A stretch of DNA of 51,594 bases from an uncultured Paracoccaceae bacterium (GCA_937952085.1 CALFYQ010000130.1:1-51594); one strand, 5' to 3'. Positions 9,533 to 17,583 are shown, counted from the stretch's first letter. Numbers and translations: made by a program. The notes: generated by a model from the letters alone, not told the origin.

Positions 9533-9557
9533 CGCCTCCGGACCTCCCGCGTATAGG
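9529..9557 (+). promoter_or_regulatory. Sigma-70-type promoter of rpsT
   Basis: TTGACG (9529-9534), 17-bp spacer, TATAGG (9552-9557). The -35 box contains the stop codon of the preceding gene (TGA 9530-9532). Predicted transcription start near 9564, about 29 nt before the rpsT ATG. Confidence 0.72.
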
Positions 9558-9592
9558 CGCGGTTCGTTCTCAGAGAGACCACGGAATCAGAG

Positions 9593-9862
9593 ATGGCCAA
9601 TACGCCCTCCGCGAAGAAGCGCGTGCGCCAGATTGAGCGCCGCACCGAAGTGAACACGGCCCGGAAGAGCCGCATCAAGACCTTCATCCGCAAGGTCGAG
9701 GAGGCCATCGCCTCCGGCGACGCGTCCGCCGCGAAGTCCGCCCTCCAGGCGGCCCAGCCCGAGATCATGCGCGGCGCGACCAAGGGCGTGATGCACGCCA
9801 ACACCGCCTCGCGGAAGGTCTCCCGGCTCGCTAGCCGTGTGAAGGCGCTCGCCACCGCCTGA
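9593..9862 (+). CDS. rpsT: 30S ribosomal protein S20
   Basis: 89-residue, strongly basic primary 16S rRNA-binding protein of the small subunit. The start MANTPSAKKRVRQIERR, the central RKSRIKTFIRKVEEAI and GVMHANTASRKVSRLASRVKAL are characteristic. It has its own sigma-70-type promoter and is followed by a strong GC-rich hairpin, so it is probably a single-gene transcript. Nearness to dnaA is a common Rhodobacterales gene order. Confidence 0.98.
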   Translation: MANTPSAKKRVRQIERRTEVNTARKSRIKTFIRKVEEAIASGDASAAKSALQAAQPEIMRGATKGVMHANTASRKVSRLASRVKALATA

Positions 9863-9881
9863 ACGGCATATGACGAATTCA

Positions 9882-9915
9882 TGACGCGCGCCGGGCTTCA
9901 ACCCGGCGCGCGTCA
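9882..9915 (+). terminator. Stem-loop after rpsT
   Basis: Perfect 14-bp stem: TGACGCGCGCCGGG (9882-9895) pairs with CCCGGCGCGCGTCA (9902-9915) around the 6-nt loop CTTCAA, 20 nt after the rpsT stop. There is no U tract, so termination efficiency is uncertain; it could also stabilise the 3' end. Confidence 0.65.
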
Positions 9916-10236
9916 CGTTAGTGACGCGACTTTGTGATGTTCCTGATTTGCGCCCGTTGAGAGAATCGCCGGGCCGCGCCAGTATCCCGGCTCTCCGTCG
10001 CGACTTCGCCTCGGATGCGCCTCAATTCGCAAATAGTCGTAGGCGACAAAGTAGTAATAGCTGACGAAGCCGCTCAAAAAGACGGCATGCGCAATTTAGC
10101 GCCACCGAGAATCAAGCAACATGGACTGCGGCGAGTCGGACTCAATCGGCGTCAATAGTCTTCTTGTAGTTGCGGAGCCGGTAGCCTTCGGCCTAGCCTG
10201 CAGCCTGTCTGGGGAGAGATTCGACAGGGCTGCGAC
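9916..10236. other. Intergenic region between rpsT and rhodanese gene; no oriC signature seen
   Basis: About 320 nt with clearly lower GC than the flanking genes. I looked for DnaA boxes (TTATCCACA and one-mismatch forms on both strands) and AT-rich 13-mer repeats and found none, so despite dnaA nearby there is no visible case for a replication origin. No ORF with a plausible ribosome-binding site was found. It should contain the promoter for the 10237 gene, but no clear -35/-10 pair stood out. Confidence 0.5.
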
Positions 10237-10689
10237 ATGACGCCGATCGGCGACGAGGGAACCATTGGCGAGGTCGGACCGGAGGACGCGTGGCGCGGCC
10301 TGAGCGAGGGCGGGCGGTCGCTTCTCATCGACGTGCGCACCCGCGCCGAGTGGAGCTTCGTCGGCCTGCCTGACCTTTCGGCGATCGGCGCGAAGCCGGT
10401 GCTGATCGAATGGCAGCGTTTCCCCGACATGTCGGTCGACCAGGGCTTCGCCGAGGCGGCGCTCGAGGCGGCTTCGGCGGCCGGGGCGGAGACCGTCTAT
10501 TTCCTCTGCCGGTCCGGCGGGCGCTCGATGCGGGCGGCTCTGGCGACGGCGGAAGCCGCCGCGGCCGCGGGGCGGAAACTGGCCTGCGTCAACGTCGCCG
10601 AAGGGTTCGAAGGCGATCTCGACGCGGAGGGACGACGCGGCCGAACCAACGGCTGGAAGGCGAGGGGGTTGCCGTGGCGGCAGAGCTGA
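10237..10689 (+). CDS. Rhodanese-like domain protein
   Basis: Single rhodanese domain of 150 residues, a sulfur-carrier or sulfurtransferase fold. LLIDVRTRAEWSFVG is the conserved CH2A-like strand, and FLCRSGGRSMRA is the active-site loop with nucleophilic Cys91 followed by the Arg-Ser-Gly-Gly-Arg anion cradle. The end NGWKARGLPWRQS fits single-domain rhodaneses in alphaproteobacteria. It is cytoplasmic, with no signal peptide. The ribosome-binding site is weak (CAGGG about 8 nt before ATG). dnaA starts 60 nt after its stop, so the two could share a transcript. Confidence 0.88.
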   Translation: MTPIGDEGTIGEVGPEDAWRGLSEGGRSLLIDVRTRAEWSFVGLPDLSAIGAKPVLIEWQRFPDMSVDQGFAEAALEAASAAGAETVYFLCRSGGRSMRAALATAEAAAAAGRKLACVNVAEGFEGDLDAEGRRGRTNGWKARGLPWRQS

Positions 10690-10748
10690 GGGCGGCGATT
10701 CGCGCCCAGGGCCTGGCTGGCGAGGGCGGCGTGCAGGGAGGATGGCGG

Positions 10749-12128
10749 ATGTCGGTCGACGGTGCTGCGGGACGCTGGGCGGAGGCGCGCCGGCTGGTGC
10801 GCTCGGAGATCGGCGCCGCGGCCTGGGACCGGTGGATCGCCCCGCTCTCCTTCCAGGGGCTCGCCGGCGACGCCGCGCGGTTCGAGGCGGGTTCGCCCTT
10901 CGCGGCCGACTGGGTGCGCCGGCACTACGCCGAAGAGATCATGGCGGCGCTCCGGGAGGCGGGCTGCCGCTGCGCCCGGATCCTCGTCTCCTGCGGCGAG
11001 GCGCCGGAGGCAGAGGCGGGCCAGCCGCAGAAGGTTCCCGCCGCGGCGAACTCTCCGGTGGCCTCCGGCGGCGACGGCGAGTTCGAGTTCCGGCCGGCCC
11101 AGCTCGACGGGCGGCAGACCTTCGAGCAGTTCGTCGTCGGCCGGCCGAACGAGCTCGCCTACGCCGCGGCGCGGCGCGTCGCGGAGGACGACCGCGTCGT
11201 CTACAACCCGGTCTTCCTTCATGGCGGGGTCGGGCTCGGCAAGACCCACCTGATGCACGCCATCGCCTGGCGGATCCGTGAGCGGAGCCCGGAGCGGAAG
11301 GTGCTCTACCTTTCGGCCGAGGCCTTCCTCTATCGCTTCATCGCCGCGATCAAGCGGGACAATACGCTGGCCTTCAAAGACGAATTCCGTTCGGTCGATG
11401 TCCTTCTGATCGACGACGTGCAGTTCATCGCCGGCAAGAACTCCACCCAGACCGAGTTCTTTCACACCTTCAACGCGCTGATCGATTCCGGAAAGCAGAT
11501 CGTCATCTCCGGCGACCGCGCGCCGGGCGACATCGAGAACCTCGAGGAGCGCATCCGCTCCCGCCTGCAATGGGGCCTCGTCGTCGACATCCACCCGACC
11601 GACTATGAGCTTCGGCTCGGCATCCTGCAGTCGAAGGCCGAGCAGAAACGCGCCGAGGAGCCGGATGTGCGGCTCGATCCGAAGGTGCTGGAATTCGTCG
11701 CCCACCGGCTCTCGACCAATGTGCGCGTGCTCGAGGGCGCGCTGACCCGGCTCTTCGCCTACGCCGCGCTGATCCGACGCGAGATCACCCTCGACATGGC
11801 GCAGGAGACGCTGGCCGATCTCCTCCGCGCCTCCGACCGCAAGGTGACGATCGAGGAAATCCAGCGGAAGGTGGCGGAGCATTACAACCTCCGTATCTCC
11901 GACATGACCTCGGCGCGGCGAGCCCGGCCCGTGGCGCGGCCGCGGCAAGTGGCGATGTATCTCGCCAAGACCCTCACCTCGAAAAGCCTGCCGGAGATCG
12001 GCCGGAAATTCGGCGGGCGCGACCACACGACGGTGATGCACGCGGTGAAACGGGTCGAAAGCCTGAAGGACACCGACAGCCAGCTTTCGGAAGACGTCGA
12101 ACTCCTCCGCCGGCTTCTCGAAGCCTGA
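10749..12128 (+). CDS. dnaA: Chromosomal replication initiator DnaA
   Basis: 459 residues. Domain I (residues 1-80) includes WDRWIAPLSFQGLAGD, domain II is a short linker, and the AAA+ domain III starts at TFEQFVVGRPNELAYAA. Walker A GGVGLGKTHLMHA (about residue 158), Walker B VDVLLIDDVQFIAGK, arginine-rich sensor EERIRSRLQWGL. Domain IV ends with the DnaA signature GRDHTTVMHAVKRVE that reads the DnaA box. Start chosen at ATG 10749, where GGGAGG lies 7 nt upstream; the ATG at 10742 is out of frame. Longer readings would overlap the rhodanese gene. No DnaA boxes were recognised in either flanking intergenic region. Confidence 0.98.
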   Translation: MSVDGAAGRWAEARRLVRSEIGAAAWDRWIAPLSFQGLAGDAARFEAGSPFAADWVRRHYAEEIMAALREAGCRCARILVSCGEAPEAEAGQPQKVPAAANSPVASGGDGEFEFRPAQLDGRQTFEQFVVGRPNELAYAAARRVAEDDRVVYNPVFLHGGVGLGKTHLMHAIAWRIRERSPERKVLYLSAEAFLYRFIAAIKRDNTLAFKDEFRSVDVLLIDDVQFIAGKNSTQTEFFHTFNALIDSGKQIVISGDRAPGDIENLEERIRSRLQWGLVVDIHPTDYELRLGILQSKAEQKRAEEPDVRLDPKVLEFVAHRLSTNVRVLEGALTRLFAYAALIRREITLDMAQETLADLLRASDRKVTIEEIQRKVAEHYNLRISDMTSARRARPVARPRQVAMYLAKTLTSKSLPEIGRKFGGRDHTTVMHAVKRVESLKDTDSQLSEDVELLRRLLEA

Positions 12129-12545
12129 GCGGGGGGGCGCCGGGCGTCTGGCCCCTTCGGGCCCGTCGACCGGCGCGGCCGCCTGACGGCGGGATCGAGC
12201 GTGAGCCCGGTTCGTTGGTAGGTCAATTCGCGGTTCGGCCGTCCTGCAACCTCGATAGAGGCCGGAGTGAGGCCGCGTCCTCGCCATCGCTCCCAGGCCC
12301 GGGCGACCAGCCCGGGCCTCGCCCTCCCCTCCAAGCGGGCGGGCGTCCCCCGGCCGTCACGCGCGGACCGGACTCGTGGTCGGGGCGACGCGATAAAGCG
12401 CCCATGCCTGCCGTTTCGGGCGCCCACCCAGGGGCGGTCGCGTCCCTCCACGCATTACTCGGTCGATGGCGTTTCGGAACCTTCGGGTTCGAGCTGACCC
12501 GATACCGGCGCGCCGCCTGGCGAACTTTGACCCTGCCGGAAGCGG
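12129..12545. other. Intergenic region between convergent dnaA and marR genes
   Basis: 417 nt without a credible gene. It contains copy A of a diverged intergenic repeat (12293-12450). Short frames here lack ribosome-binding sites and look like chance openings in GC-rich DNA. Confidence 0.6.
12293..12450. repeat. Dispersed intergenic repeat, copy A
   Basis: Aligns without gaps to 27831-27988 (copy B) at a constant offset of 15538. The two ends are best conserved: the hairpin block GGGCGACCAGCCCGGGC and, 120 nt on, the block CGCCCACCCAGG followed by a G/C-rich tail; GATAAA in the middle is also at the same offset. The interior is only roughly half identical. In this copy GGCCCGGGC-GACCA-GCCCGGGCC forms a 9-bp stem with a 5-nt loop. 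Both copies lie between convergent genes. Confidence 0.6.
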
Positions 12546-12965
12546 TCAGCCTCGCGCCGGCAGAAGGGCGCGGAGCGCCGCCTTGAGCGCGGCCGCGCGC
12601 TCTTCCGGGAGAACCCGCGCCTCATGCGCGCGGGCCTCGGCGACGAGCGGCGCGGCGAAGGCGCGCCCGGCCTCGGTCAACCTTACGCGGGCGCGGCGGC
12701 GGTCTTCGCTGTCTTCCTCCCGCGCAACGAGGCCCTTCCGCGCCAGCCGGTCCACCATCCGCGTCATCGTCGGCTGCTTGGCGAGGCAGCGATCCGCCAG
12801 CTCGCCGATCGTCAGCGCGGCGTCCGGATGGAGCGAGGCGAGGATGCGCCAGGTCGAGACCGGAACGCCCCGCGACGCCAGCCAGGCGTGAAACTCGTCA
12901 GAGAGCGCGGCGGAGGCCCTCGCCATCAGGTAAAGCAGGTAATCGTCCGTGAACCGGGCGCTCAT
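12546..12965 (-). CDS. MarR family transcriptional regulator
   Basis: 139-residue winged-helix regulator. Helix-turn-helix: LTIGELADRCLAKQPTMTRMVDRLARKGLV; wing: REEDSEDRRRARVRLTEAGRAF, with the conserved Asp-Arg-Arg of the family. N- and C-terminal helices form the dimer interface. It is divergent from the NicX-type operon at 13044, with a palindromic site in the 78-nt gap, so it probably represses that operon in response to a pathway aromatic, as NicR does for nicotinate genes. No Shine-Dalgarno sequence is visible before ATG 12965. Confidence 0.92.
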   Translation of the reverse strand: MSARFTDDYLLYLMARASAALSDEFHAWLASRGVPVSTWRILASLHPDAALTIGELADRCLAKQPTMTRMVDRLARKGLVAREEDSEDRRRARVRLTEAGRAFAAPLVAEARAHEARVLPEERAAALKAALRALLPARG

Positions 12966-12988
12966 GCCGGGAGGCTAACGCCGAAAGT

Positions 12989-13015
12989 ATGAAATTGCAT
13001 CATATGATTTTTCAT
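12989..13015. promoter_or_regulatory. Putative MarR operator
   Basis: The 27-bp stretch begins ATGAAA and ends TTTCAT, and contains a perfect 10-bp palindrome ATCATATGAT (12999-13008). It is the AT-rich core of the 78-nt divergent gap between marR and the NicX-type gene. A possible -35 (TTGCAT, 12995-13000) overlaps it. Binding is inferred from position and symmetry. Confidence 0.5.
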
Positions 13016-13043
13016 GTAGCGTGACGGCGCAAGGGAGGACGCG

Positions 13044-14078
13044 ATGCTGACGGACCGGATCGAAGCCGCCTGGATCGACGCTTTCGAGGAGACCTTCGCT
13101 CTCTGCGCCATCCGGCCGGACGAGACGGTGGTGATCCTCTCCGAATCCCAGTCCCGCCCGCTCAACCGTCACCTGACGGAACTGGCGCTCGGTCGGATGA
13201 AGGTCCCCTATTTCCATCTCTCCGTGCCGACGCCGCGGCACCCGGCCGGGCCGGTGATCCGCTCCACCGGGGCCTCGATGGCGCTGACCGGGCAGGCGCT
13301 GGCGGTGAAGACGCTGGCCGCCGCCAACGTGGTGATCGACCTCACCCTCGAAGGGCTGATGCACGCGGCGGAGACGCCGGCGATCCTGAAGGGCGGGGCG
13401 CGCATCCTCAACGTCTCCAACGAGCACCCGGAGGCGCTGGCCCGCACCGTGCCGACGCCGGACCTTCGCGAGCGGGGGCGGGATGCGTTCGCGCGCTGCC
13501 GGGCGGCGAAGCGGATGACCGTCCGATCCGAGGCGGGGACCGATCTCGACGTGGCGATGGAGGGCGCGGCGACCGTCGCCGTCTGGGGCTGGACCGACCG
13601 GCCCGGCACGCTGGCGCACTGGCCGGGCGGCATCGTGGTGAGCTTCCCGAAGGCGGGTTCGGTCAACGGACGCCTCGCCTATCGGCCGGGCGACGTGAAC
13701 CTGACCTTCAAGCGCTATTTCGAGAGCGATGTCGATCTGACGATCCGCGAGGACTACGTCACCGAGATCGGAGGCGCCGGAACGGATGCGCAATTGATGC
13801 GCAACTATCTCGAAGCCTTCGGCGAGAAGGAGGCCTACGCCGTCTCCCATGTCGGCTGGGGCTTCAACCCGGGCGCCCGATGGGAGGCGCTGACCATGTA
13901 CGACCGGCGGGAGACGAACGGGACCGAGCTTCGCGCCGTGCCCGGCAACTTCCTCTTCTCCACCGGCGCCAACGAATTCGCGGGCCGCTTCACGCGCGGG
14001 CATTTCGACCTGCCGATGATGGGCTGCGACATCCTTCTCGACGGCGCGCCCGTCGTCAGCGCCGGGAGGCTCGTCTGA
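13044..14078 (+). CDS. NicX-type ring-cleaving dioxygenase (2,5-dihydroxypyridine 5,6-dioxygenase family)
   Basis: 344-residue protein with the aminopeptidase T-like fold used by NicX, a non-haem iron dioxygenase that opens 2,5-dihydroxypyridine to N-formylmaleamate. The C-terminal third matches Pseudomonas NicX well as I recall it: SHVGWGFNPGARW, a GNFLFSTGAN block and GHFDLPMMGCDILLDG. The iron ligands of NicX correspond to His269, His320 and Asp322, all present. The N-terminal half is more diverged. GGGAGG precedes the ATG. It is the first gene of an operon with a hydrolase, an acyl-CoA dehydrogenase-like protein and a CoA ligase. Because maleamate amidase and maleate isomerase are absent, the true substrate may differ from 2,5-dihydroxypyridine. 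Confidence 0.78.
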   Translation: MLTDRIEAAWIDAFEETFALCAIRPDETVVILSESQSRPLNRHLTELALGRMKVPYFHLSVPTPRHPAGPVIRSTGASMALTGQALAVKTLAAANVVIDLTLEGLMHAAETPAILKGGARILNVSNEHPEALARTVPTPDLRERGRDAFARCRAAKRMTVRSEAGTDLDVAMEGAATVAVWGWTDRPGTLAHWPGGIVVSFPKAGSVNGRLAYRPGDVNLTFKRYFESDVDLTIREDYVTEIGGAGTDAQLMRNYLEAFGEKEAYAVSHVGWGFNPGARWEALTMYDRRETNGTELRAVPGNFLFSTGANEFAGRFTRGHFDLPMMGCDILLDGAPVVSAGRLV

Positions 14079-14079
14079 C

Positions 14080-14850
14080 ATGCCCATTCTCGCCGGGATC
14101 GACTACGAGGAGGGGGGCGAGGGCCCGGCGGTCATCGCGCTCCACGGCATCGGCGGCGGGCCGGAAAGCTTCGCGGGCCAGATCGGCGCGCTTCCGGCGC
14201 GGGTGATCGCCTGGGCCATGCCGGGCTTTCGCGGCTCGCTGCCTGGCCGGCTGACCTTCCCGGCGCTTTCGGAGGCGCTGGAGCGGCTCATGGACGCGCT
14301 CGGGCTCGAGCGGGCGCATCTGCTCGGCCATTCGATCGGCGGCATGATCGCGCAGGATTTCGCGCTCCGGCATCCCGGCCGCACCGCCTCGCTGGCGCTG
14401 ATCGGCACGACGCCGGCCTTCGGCGGCAGGGACCCGAGCTTCGCCGAGGCGTTCCTGAAGGCGCGGCTCGCCCCGCTCGACGCCGGCATGACCATGGCGG
14501 AGATGGCGCGGGCCTCGGCCCCGGCGATCTGCGGGCCGAAGGCCTCCGCCGCGGTGCTGGAGGCGGTGGCGAGGCCGATGGCGGCGACGCCCGAGCCGGT
14601 CTGGCGGGAGATCCTCGCATGCCTGACCACCTTCAACCGGCGGGAGGAGACGGCGAAGCTGACGATGCCTTCCTGCCTCATCGCCGGAACCGACGACAGG
14701 AACGCCCCGGCGAAGACGATGGAGAAGATGGCCGCCCAGATGCCCGACGCGGAATACCACCTGATCGAGGGCGCCGGGCACATGATCAACCAGGAGGCGC
14801 CTGAGGCGGTCAACGCCATCCTCTCCGCCTTCTACCGGAGGCTCGCCTGA
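14080..14850 (+). CDS. Alpha/beta-fold hydrolase
   Basis: 256-residue serine hydrolase. Oxyanion region VIALHGIGGGPESF, nucleophile elbow LLGHSIGGMIAQDFA (Ser in GHSIGG), acid region IAGTDDRNAPAKT and catalytic His in EGAGHMINQEAP. Starts 1 nt after the dioxygenase stop, with GGGAGG about 10 nt before ATG. In the nicotinate pathway the enzyme after NicX is NicD, an alpha/beta hydrolase that deformylates N-formylmaleamate; this gene takes the equivalent place and could act on the ring-opened product. Similarity to NicD itself is not decisive; a 3-oxoadipate enol-lactonase-like role is an alternative. Confidence 0.82.
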   Translation: MPILAGIDYEEGGEGPAVIALHGIGGGPESFAGQIGALPARVIAWAMPGFRGSLPGRLTFPALSEALERLMDALGLERAHLLGHSIGGMIAQDFALRHPGRTASLALIGTTPAFGGRDPSFAEAFLKARLAPLDAGMTMAEMARASAPAICGPKASAAVLEAVARPMAATPEPVWREILACLTTFNRREETAKLTMPSCLIAGTDDRNAPAKTMEKMAAQMPDAEYHLIEGAGHMINQEAPEAVNAILSAFYRRLA

Positions 14851-14852
14851 CC

Positions 14853-16103
14853 ATGACCGACGCCCCGATCTTCGCCCCCGACGCCTGGGGCCTGACCGAG
14901 AAGCAGGCCCGGCTCACCGAGATCGCCCGCACCCTGGCGGCGGAGACTTTCGCGCCCCGCGCGGCGGAATACGACCGCGAGGCGAAGTTCCCGACCGAGA
15001 ACTACCGCGACATGGCGAAGGCCGGGCTCCTCGGCATCTGCGTGCCGGAATCCGAAGGCGGCTGGGGCGCCGATCTCAAGACCTACATGCTCACCGCCGC
15101 GGAGATCGGCCGCTATTGCGGGGCGACGGCGCTCACCTTCAACATGCACGTCTCCTCCTGCCTCTGGACCGGCGCGCTGCTCGACGGGCTCGACCTGCCG
15201 AAGGAGGTGCGGGAGGAGCATCACGCGAAGCGGAAGCTCCACTACGACCGGATCGTCCGGCAGGGGAAGATCTACGCCCAGCCCTTTTCCGAAGGCGGCG
15301 CGGCGGCGGCCGGCTTCAAGGCCTTCGGCACCACCGCGCTGAAGGTCGAGGGCGGCTGGCGGATCAACGGCAAGAAGATCTTCGCCTCGCTCTCCGGCCA
15401 TGCCGACTATTACGGCGCGCTCTGCACCGCGCTCGACCACCCCGATGAAGACCCGTCGCGCCGCAACACGATGTACATCGCCGTGCCGGCCGAGGCCGAG
15501 GGCGTCGAGGTGGTGGGGGAATGGGATCCGCTCGGCATGCGCGGCACCGTCTCCCGCACGCTCCTCTTCAAGGACGTCTTCGTGCCGGACGAGGCGCAGC
15601 TCATGCCGCGCGGCGTCTATCCCGAGGCGGCGAGCCGCTGGCCGCACATGTTCATGACGTTGACGCCAACCTATATGGGCATCGCGCAGGCGGTATACGA
15701 CTTCACGGTGAAATACCTCCGCGGCGAGGCGCCCGGCACGCCGCCGGTGAAGCGGCGGATGTACCCGACGAAGCAGCTCGCCGTCGCCGAGATGCGGGTG
15801 AAGCTCGAGCAGACCAAGGCGCTCTGGTTCGCCGCCATCTCCGAGGCGCGACCCGACCCGTCGAAGGACAGTCTGATGCGCGCCTGGGCGGCGCAGCACA
15901 CCGTGATGGAGAACGCCAACGCGCTCTCGGCGCTGGCGATCCGCACCTGCGGCGGGCAGTCCATGCTCCGCTCCCTCCCGCTCGAACGGCTCTACCGCGA
16001 CAGCCGCTGCGGCTCGCTCATGCTGCCCTGGACCGCGGAGCTCTGCCTCGACATGCTCGGCAAGGCGGCGCTCTACGAGCGGGGCGAGACGGATGCGGAT
16101 TGA
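14853..16103 (+). CDS. Acyl-CoA dehydrogenase-family flavoprotein with atypical active site
   Basis: 416 residues with the full acyl-CoA dehydrogenase architecture: N-terminal helical domain, middle beta domain (YAQPFSEGGAAAAG, then GGWRINGKKIFASLSGHADYY) and C-terminal four-helix domain ending CGGQSMLRSLPLERLYRDSR. Where many members have the catalytic-base loop Tyr-Glu-Gly-Thr, this one reads Leu-Pro-Trp-Thr (MLPWTAELCLDMLG), so the canonical Glu is missing. It may use a base elsewhere, as isovaleryl-CoA dehydrogenase does, or be a monooxygenase-type member. Starts 2 nt after the hydrolase stop and overlaps the CoA ligase by 11 nt, so all are cotranslated. Confidence 0.85.
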   Translation: MTDAPIFAPDAWGLTEKQARLTEIARTLAAETFAPRAAEYDREAKFPTENYRDMAKAGLLGICVPESEGGWGADLKTYMLTAAEIGRYCGATALTFNMHVSSCLWTGALLDGLDLPKEVREEHHAKRKLHYDRIVRQGKIYAQPFSEGGAAAAGFKAFGTTALKVEGGWRINGKKIFASLSGHADYYGALCTALDHPDEDPSRRNTMYIAVPAEAEGVEVVGEWDPLGMRGTVSRTLLFKDVFVPDEAQLMPRGVYPEAASRWPHMFMTLTPTYMGIAQAVYDFTVKYLRGEAPGTPPVKRRMYPTKQLAVAEMRVKLEQTKALWFAAISEARPDPSKDSLMRAWAAQHTVMENANALSALAIRTCGGQSMLRSLPLERLYRDSRCGSLMLPWTAELCLDMLGKAALYERGETDAD

Positions 16104-17577
16104 CCTCTGGCCGGAATGGGCGGCGGCGAAGGCGCCTGACTCGCCGGCGGTGATCTTCAAGGGCGAAACCTGGTCCTATGCCGATTTCGCCGCGCGGATC
16201 GACGCGCGGGCGGCGGCGCTCGCCGGCGCCGGAATCGGCAAGGGCGACCGCATCGCCTGGTTCGGGCTAAACCACCCCGAGGTGTTCACCTTGCTCTTCG
16301 CCTGCGCCCGGATCGGGGCGATCCTCGCGCCGCTCAACTGGCGCCTCGCGCCGGCGGAGATCGCGAAGATCGCGGAGGATTGCGCGCCGAAGCTGGTCCT
16401 CCACGACGACGAGTTCGCGCACCGGGCGCAGGGCCTCGCCGCGCCGGGCCGGGCCGTCATCCACCATGAGGCGCCGCTCCCGCCGCTCGAAAGCGCCGAG
16501 GCGACGCCGGAGGCGGAATGGGGCGACGCGGCGCGGAGCGAGGCGCCGCTTCTCATCGTCTACACATCGGGCGCGACCGGCCGGCCGAAAGGCGCCGTTC
16601 TCCCCGTCCGGGCCATCGCCGCGAATGCGGAGATGAGCGTCTCCGCCCATGAGATGACGCCCGCCGATCGCTGCCTCGTCGTCCTGCCGCTCTTTCATGT
16701 CGGCGGGCTCAACATCTTGCCGACGCCGGCTTTCTCGATCGGCGCGGCGGTAGAGCTGCACGAGCGGTTCGAGCCGAAGGCGGCGCTCGCCGCGCTGACC
16801 GGCGGCGCCACGCTCGCCATCATGGTGCCGACGGTGATGCAGGCGATCATGGCCGAGCCCGGCTGGGCGGCGGCGGACCTTTCCCGCGTCCGCGCCCTCT
16901 CCATCGGCTCGACCGACGTGCCGGTGGAGATCATCGAGGCGGTCCACGCCCGCGGCGTCCCGATGCCGCAGATCTACGGCGCGACCGAGACCGGCCCCTT
17001 CGCGATCCGCCAGACGGTGGCGGACGCGATGGACCATGTCGGCTCCATCGGAACGCCCGGCGAGCTGTGCGAGATCCGCCTCGTCCGCGAGGACGGGACA
17101 GAGGCGGCGGTCGGCGAGCCCGGCGAAATTCAAGTCAAGGGGCCGAACATCCTCTCCGGCTACTGGGGCGCGGAGGAGGAGACGGCGCGCGCGTTCGCGG
17201 ACGGCTTTTTCCGCACCGGCGACGTGGCCGTGAAGGACGAGGGCGGGCTTTTCTGGTTCGCCGACCGGATCAAGCACGTGGTGATCTCGGGCGGCGAGAA
17301 CATCTACCCGGCGGAACTCGAACGCGTGCTCCGGCCGCACCCGAAGGTGCGCGAGGTCGCCGTCGTCGGCCGGCCGGACCCGAAATGGGGCGAGGTGCCA
17401 GTTGCGGTGATCGCGGCGCGGGAGCCGATGACGGAGGCGGAGGCGCTCGGCGCCTTCAACGGCGTCCTCGCCCGCTACAAGCACCCGCGCGGGGTGGTCT
17501 TCGTCGAGGCGCTGCCGCGGAACGCGATGGGCAAGGTCGTCGCCGCCGAAGTGCGGAAGATGATCGGCGCCGGCTGA
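16093..17577 (+). CDS. AMP-forming acyl-CoA synthetase (ligase)
   Basis: 494-residue member of the acyl/aryl-CoA ligase branch of adenylate-forming enzymes. P-loop YTSGATGRPKGAVLP, the PQIYGATETGPF adenine loop, FFRTGDVAVKDEGG hinge region, RIKHVVISGGENIYPAELE and the C-terminal catalytic Lys in LPRNAMGKVVA. It activates a carboxylate with ATP and loads CoA, giving the substrate for the adjacent acyl-CoA dehydrogenase-like protein. The ATG overlaps the upstream stop by 11 nt. Substrate type (aliphatic or aromatic) cannot be told from these motifs. It ends the MarR-controlled operon and is convergent with the GT2 gene 6 nt away. Confidence 0.9.
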   Translation: MRIDLWPEWAAAKAPDSPAVIFKGETWSYADFAARIDARAAALAGAGIGKGDRIAWFGLNHPEVFTLLFACARIGAILAPLNWRLAPAEIAKIAEDCAPKLVLHDDEFAHRAQGLAAPGRAVIHHEAPLPPLESAEATPEAEWGDAARSEAPLLIVYTSGATGRPKGAVLPVRAIAANAEMSVSAHEMTPADRCLVVLPLFHVGGLNILPTPAFSIGAAVELHERFEPKAALAALTGGATLAIMVPTVMQAIMAEPGWAAADLSRVRALSIGSTDVPVEIIEAVHARGVPMPQIYGATETGPFAIRQTVADAMDHVGSIGTPGELCEIRLVREDGTEAAVGEPGEIQVKGPNILSGYWGAEEETARAFADGFFRTGDVAVKDEGGLFWFADRIKHVVISGGENIYPAELERVLRPHPKVREVAVVGRPDPKWGEVPVAVIAAREPMTEAEALGAFNGVLARYKHPRGVVFVEALPRNAMGKVVAAEVRKMIGAG

Positions 17578-17583
17578 GGCCGC

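Noticed and set aside
9863..10236. Replication origin next to dnaA
   Set aside because: No DnaA boxes, no AT-rich unwinding repeats and no supporting gene order; only proximity to dnaA and slightly lower GC.
13044..14078. Aminopeptidase T (M29 metallopeptidase)
   Set aside because: The fold is shared, but the SHVGWG and GHFDLP blocks match the iron site of NicX, and the operon is catabolic with a MarR regulator.
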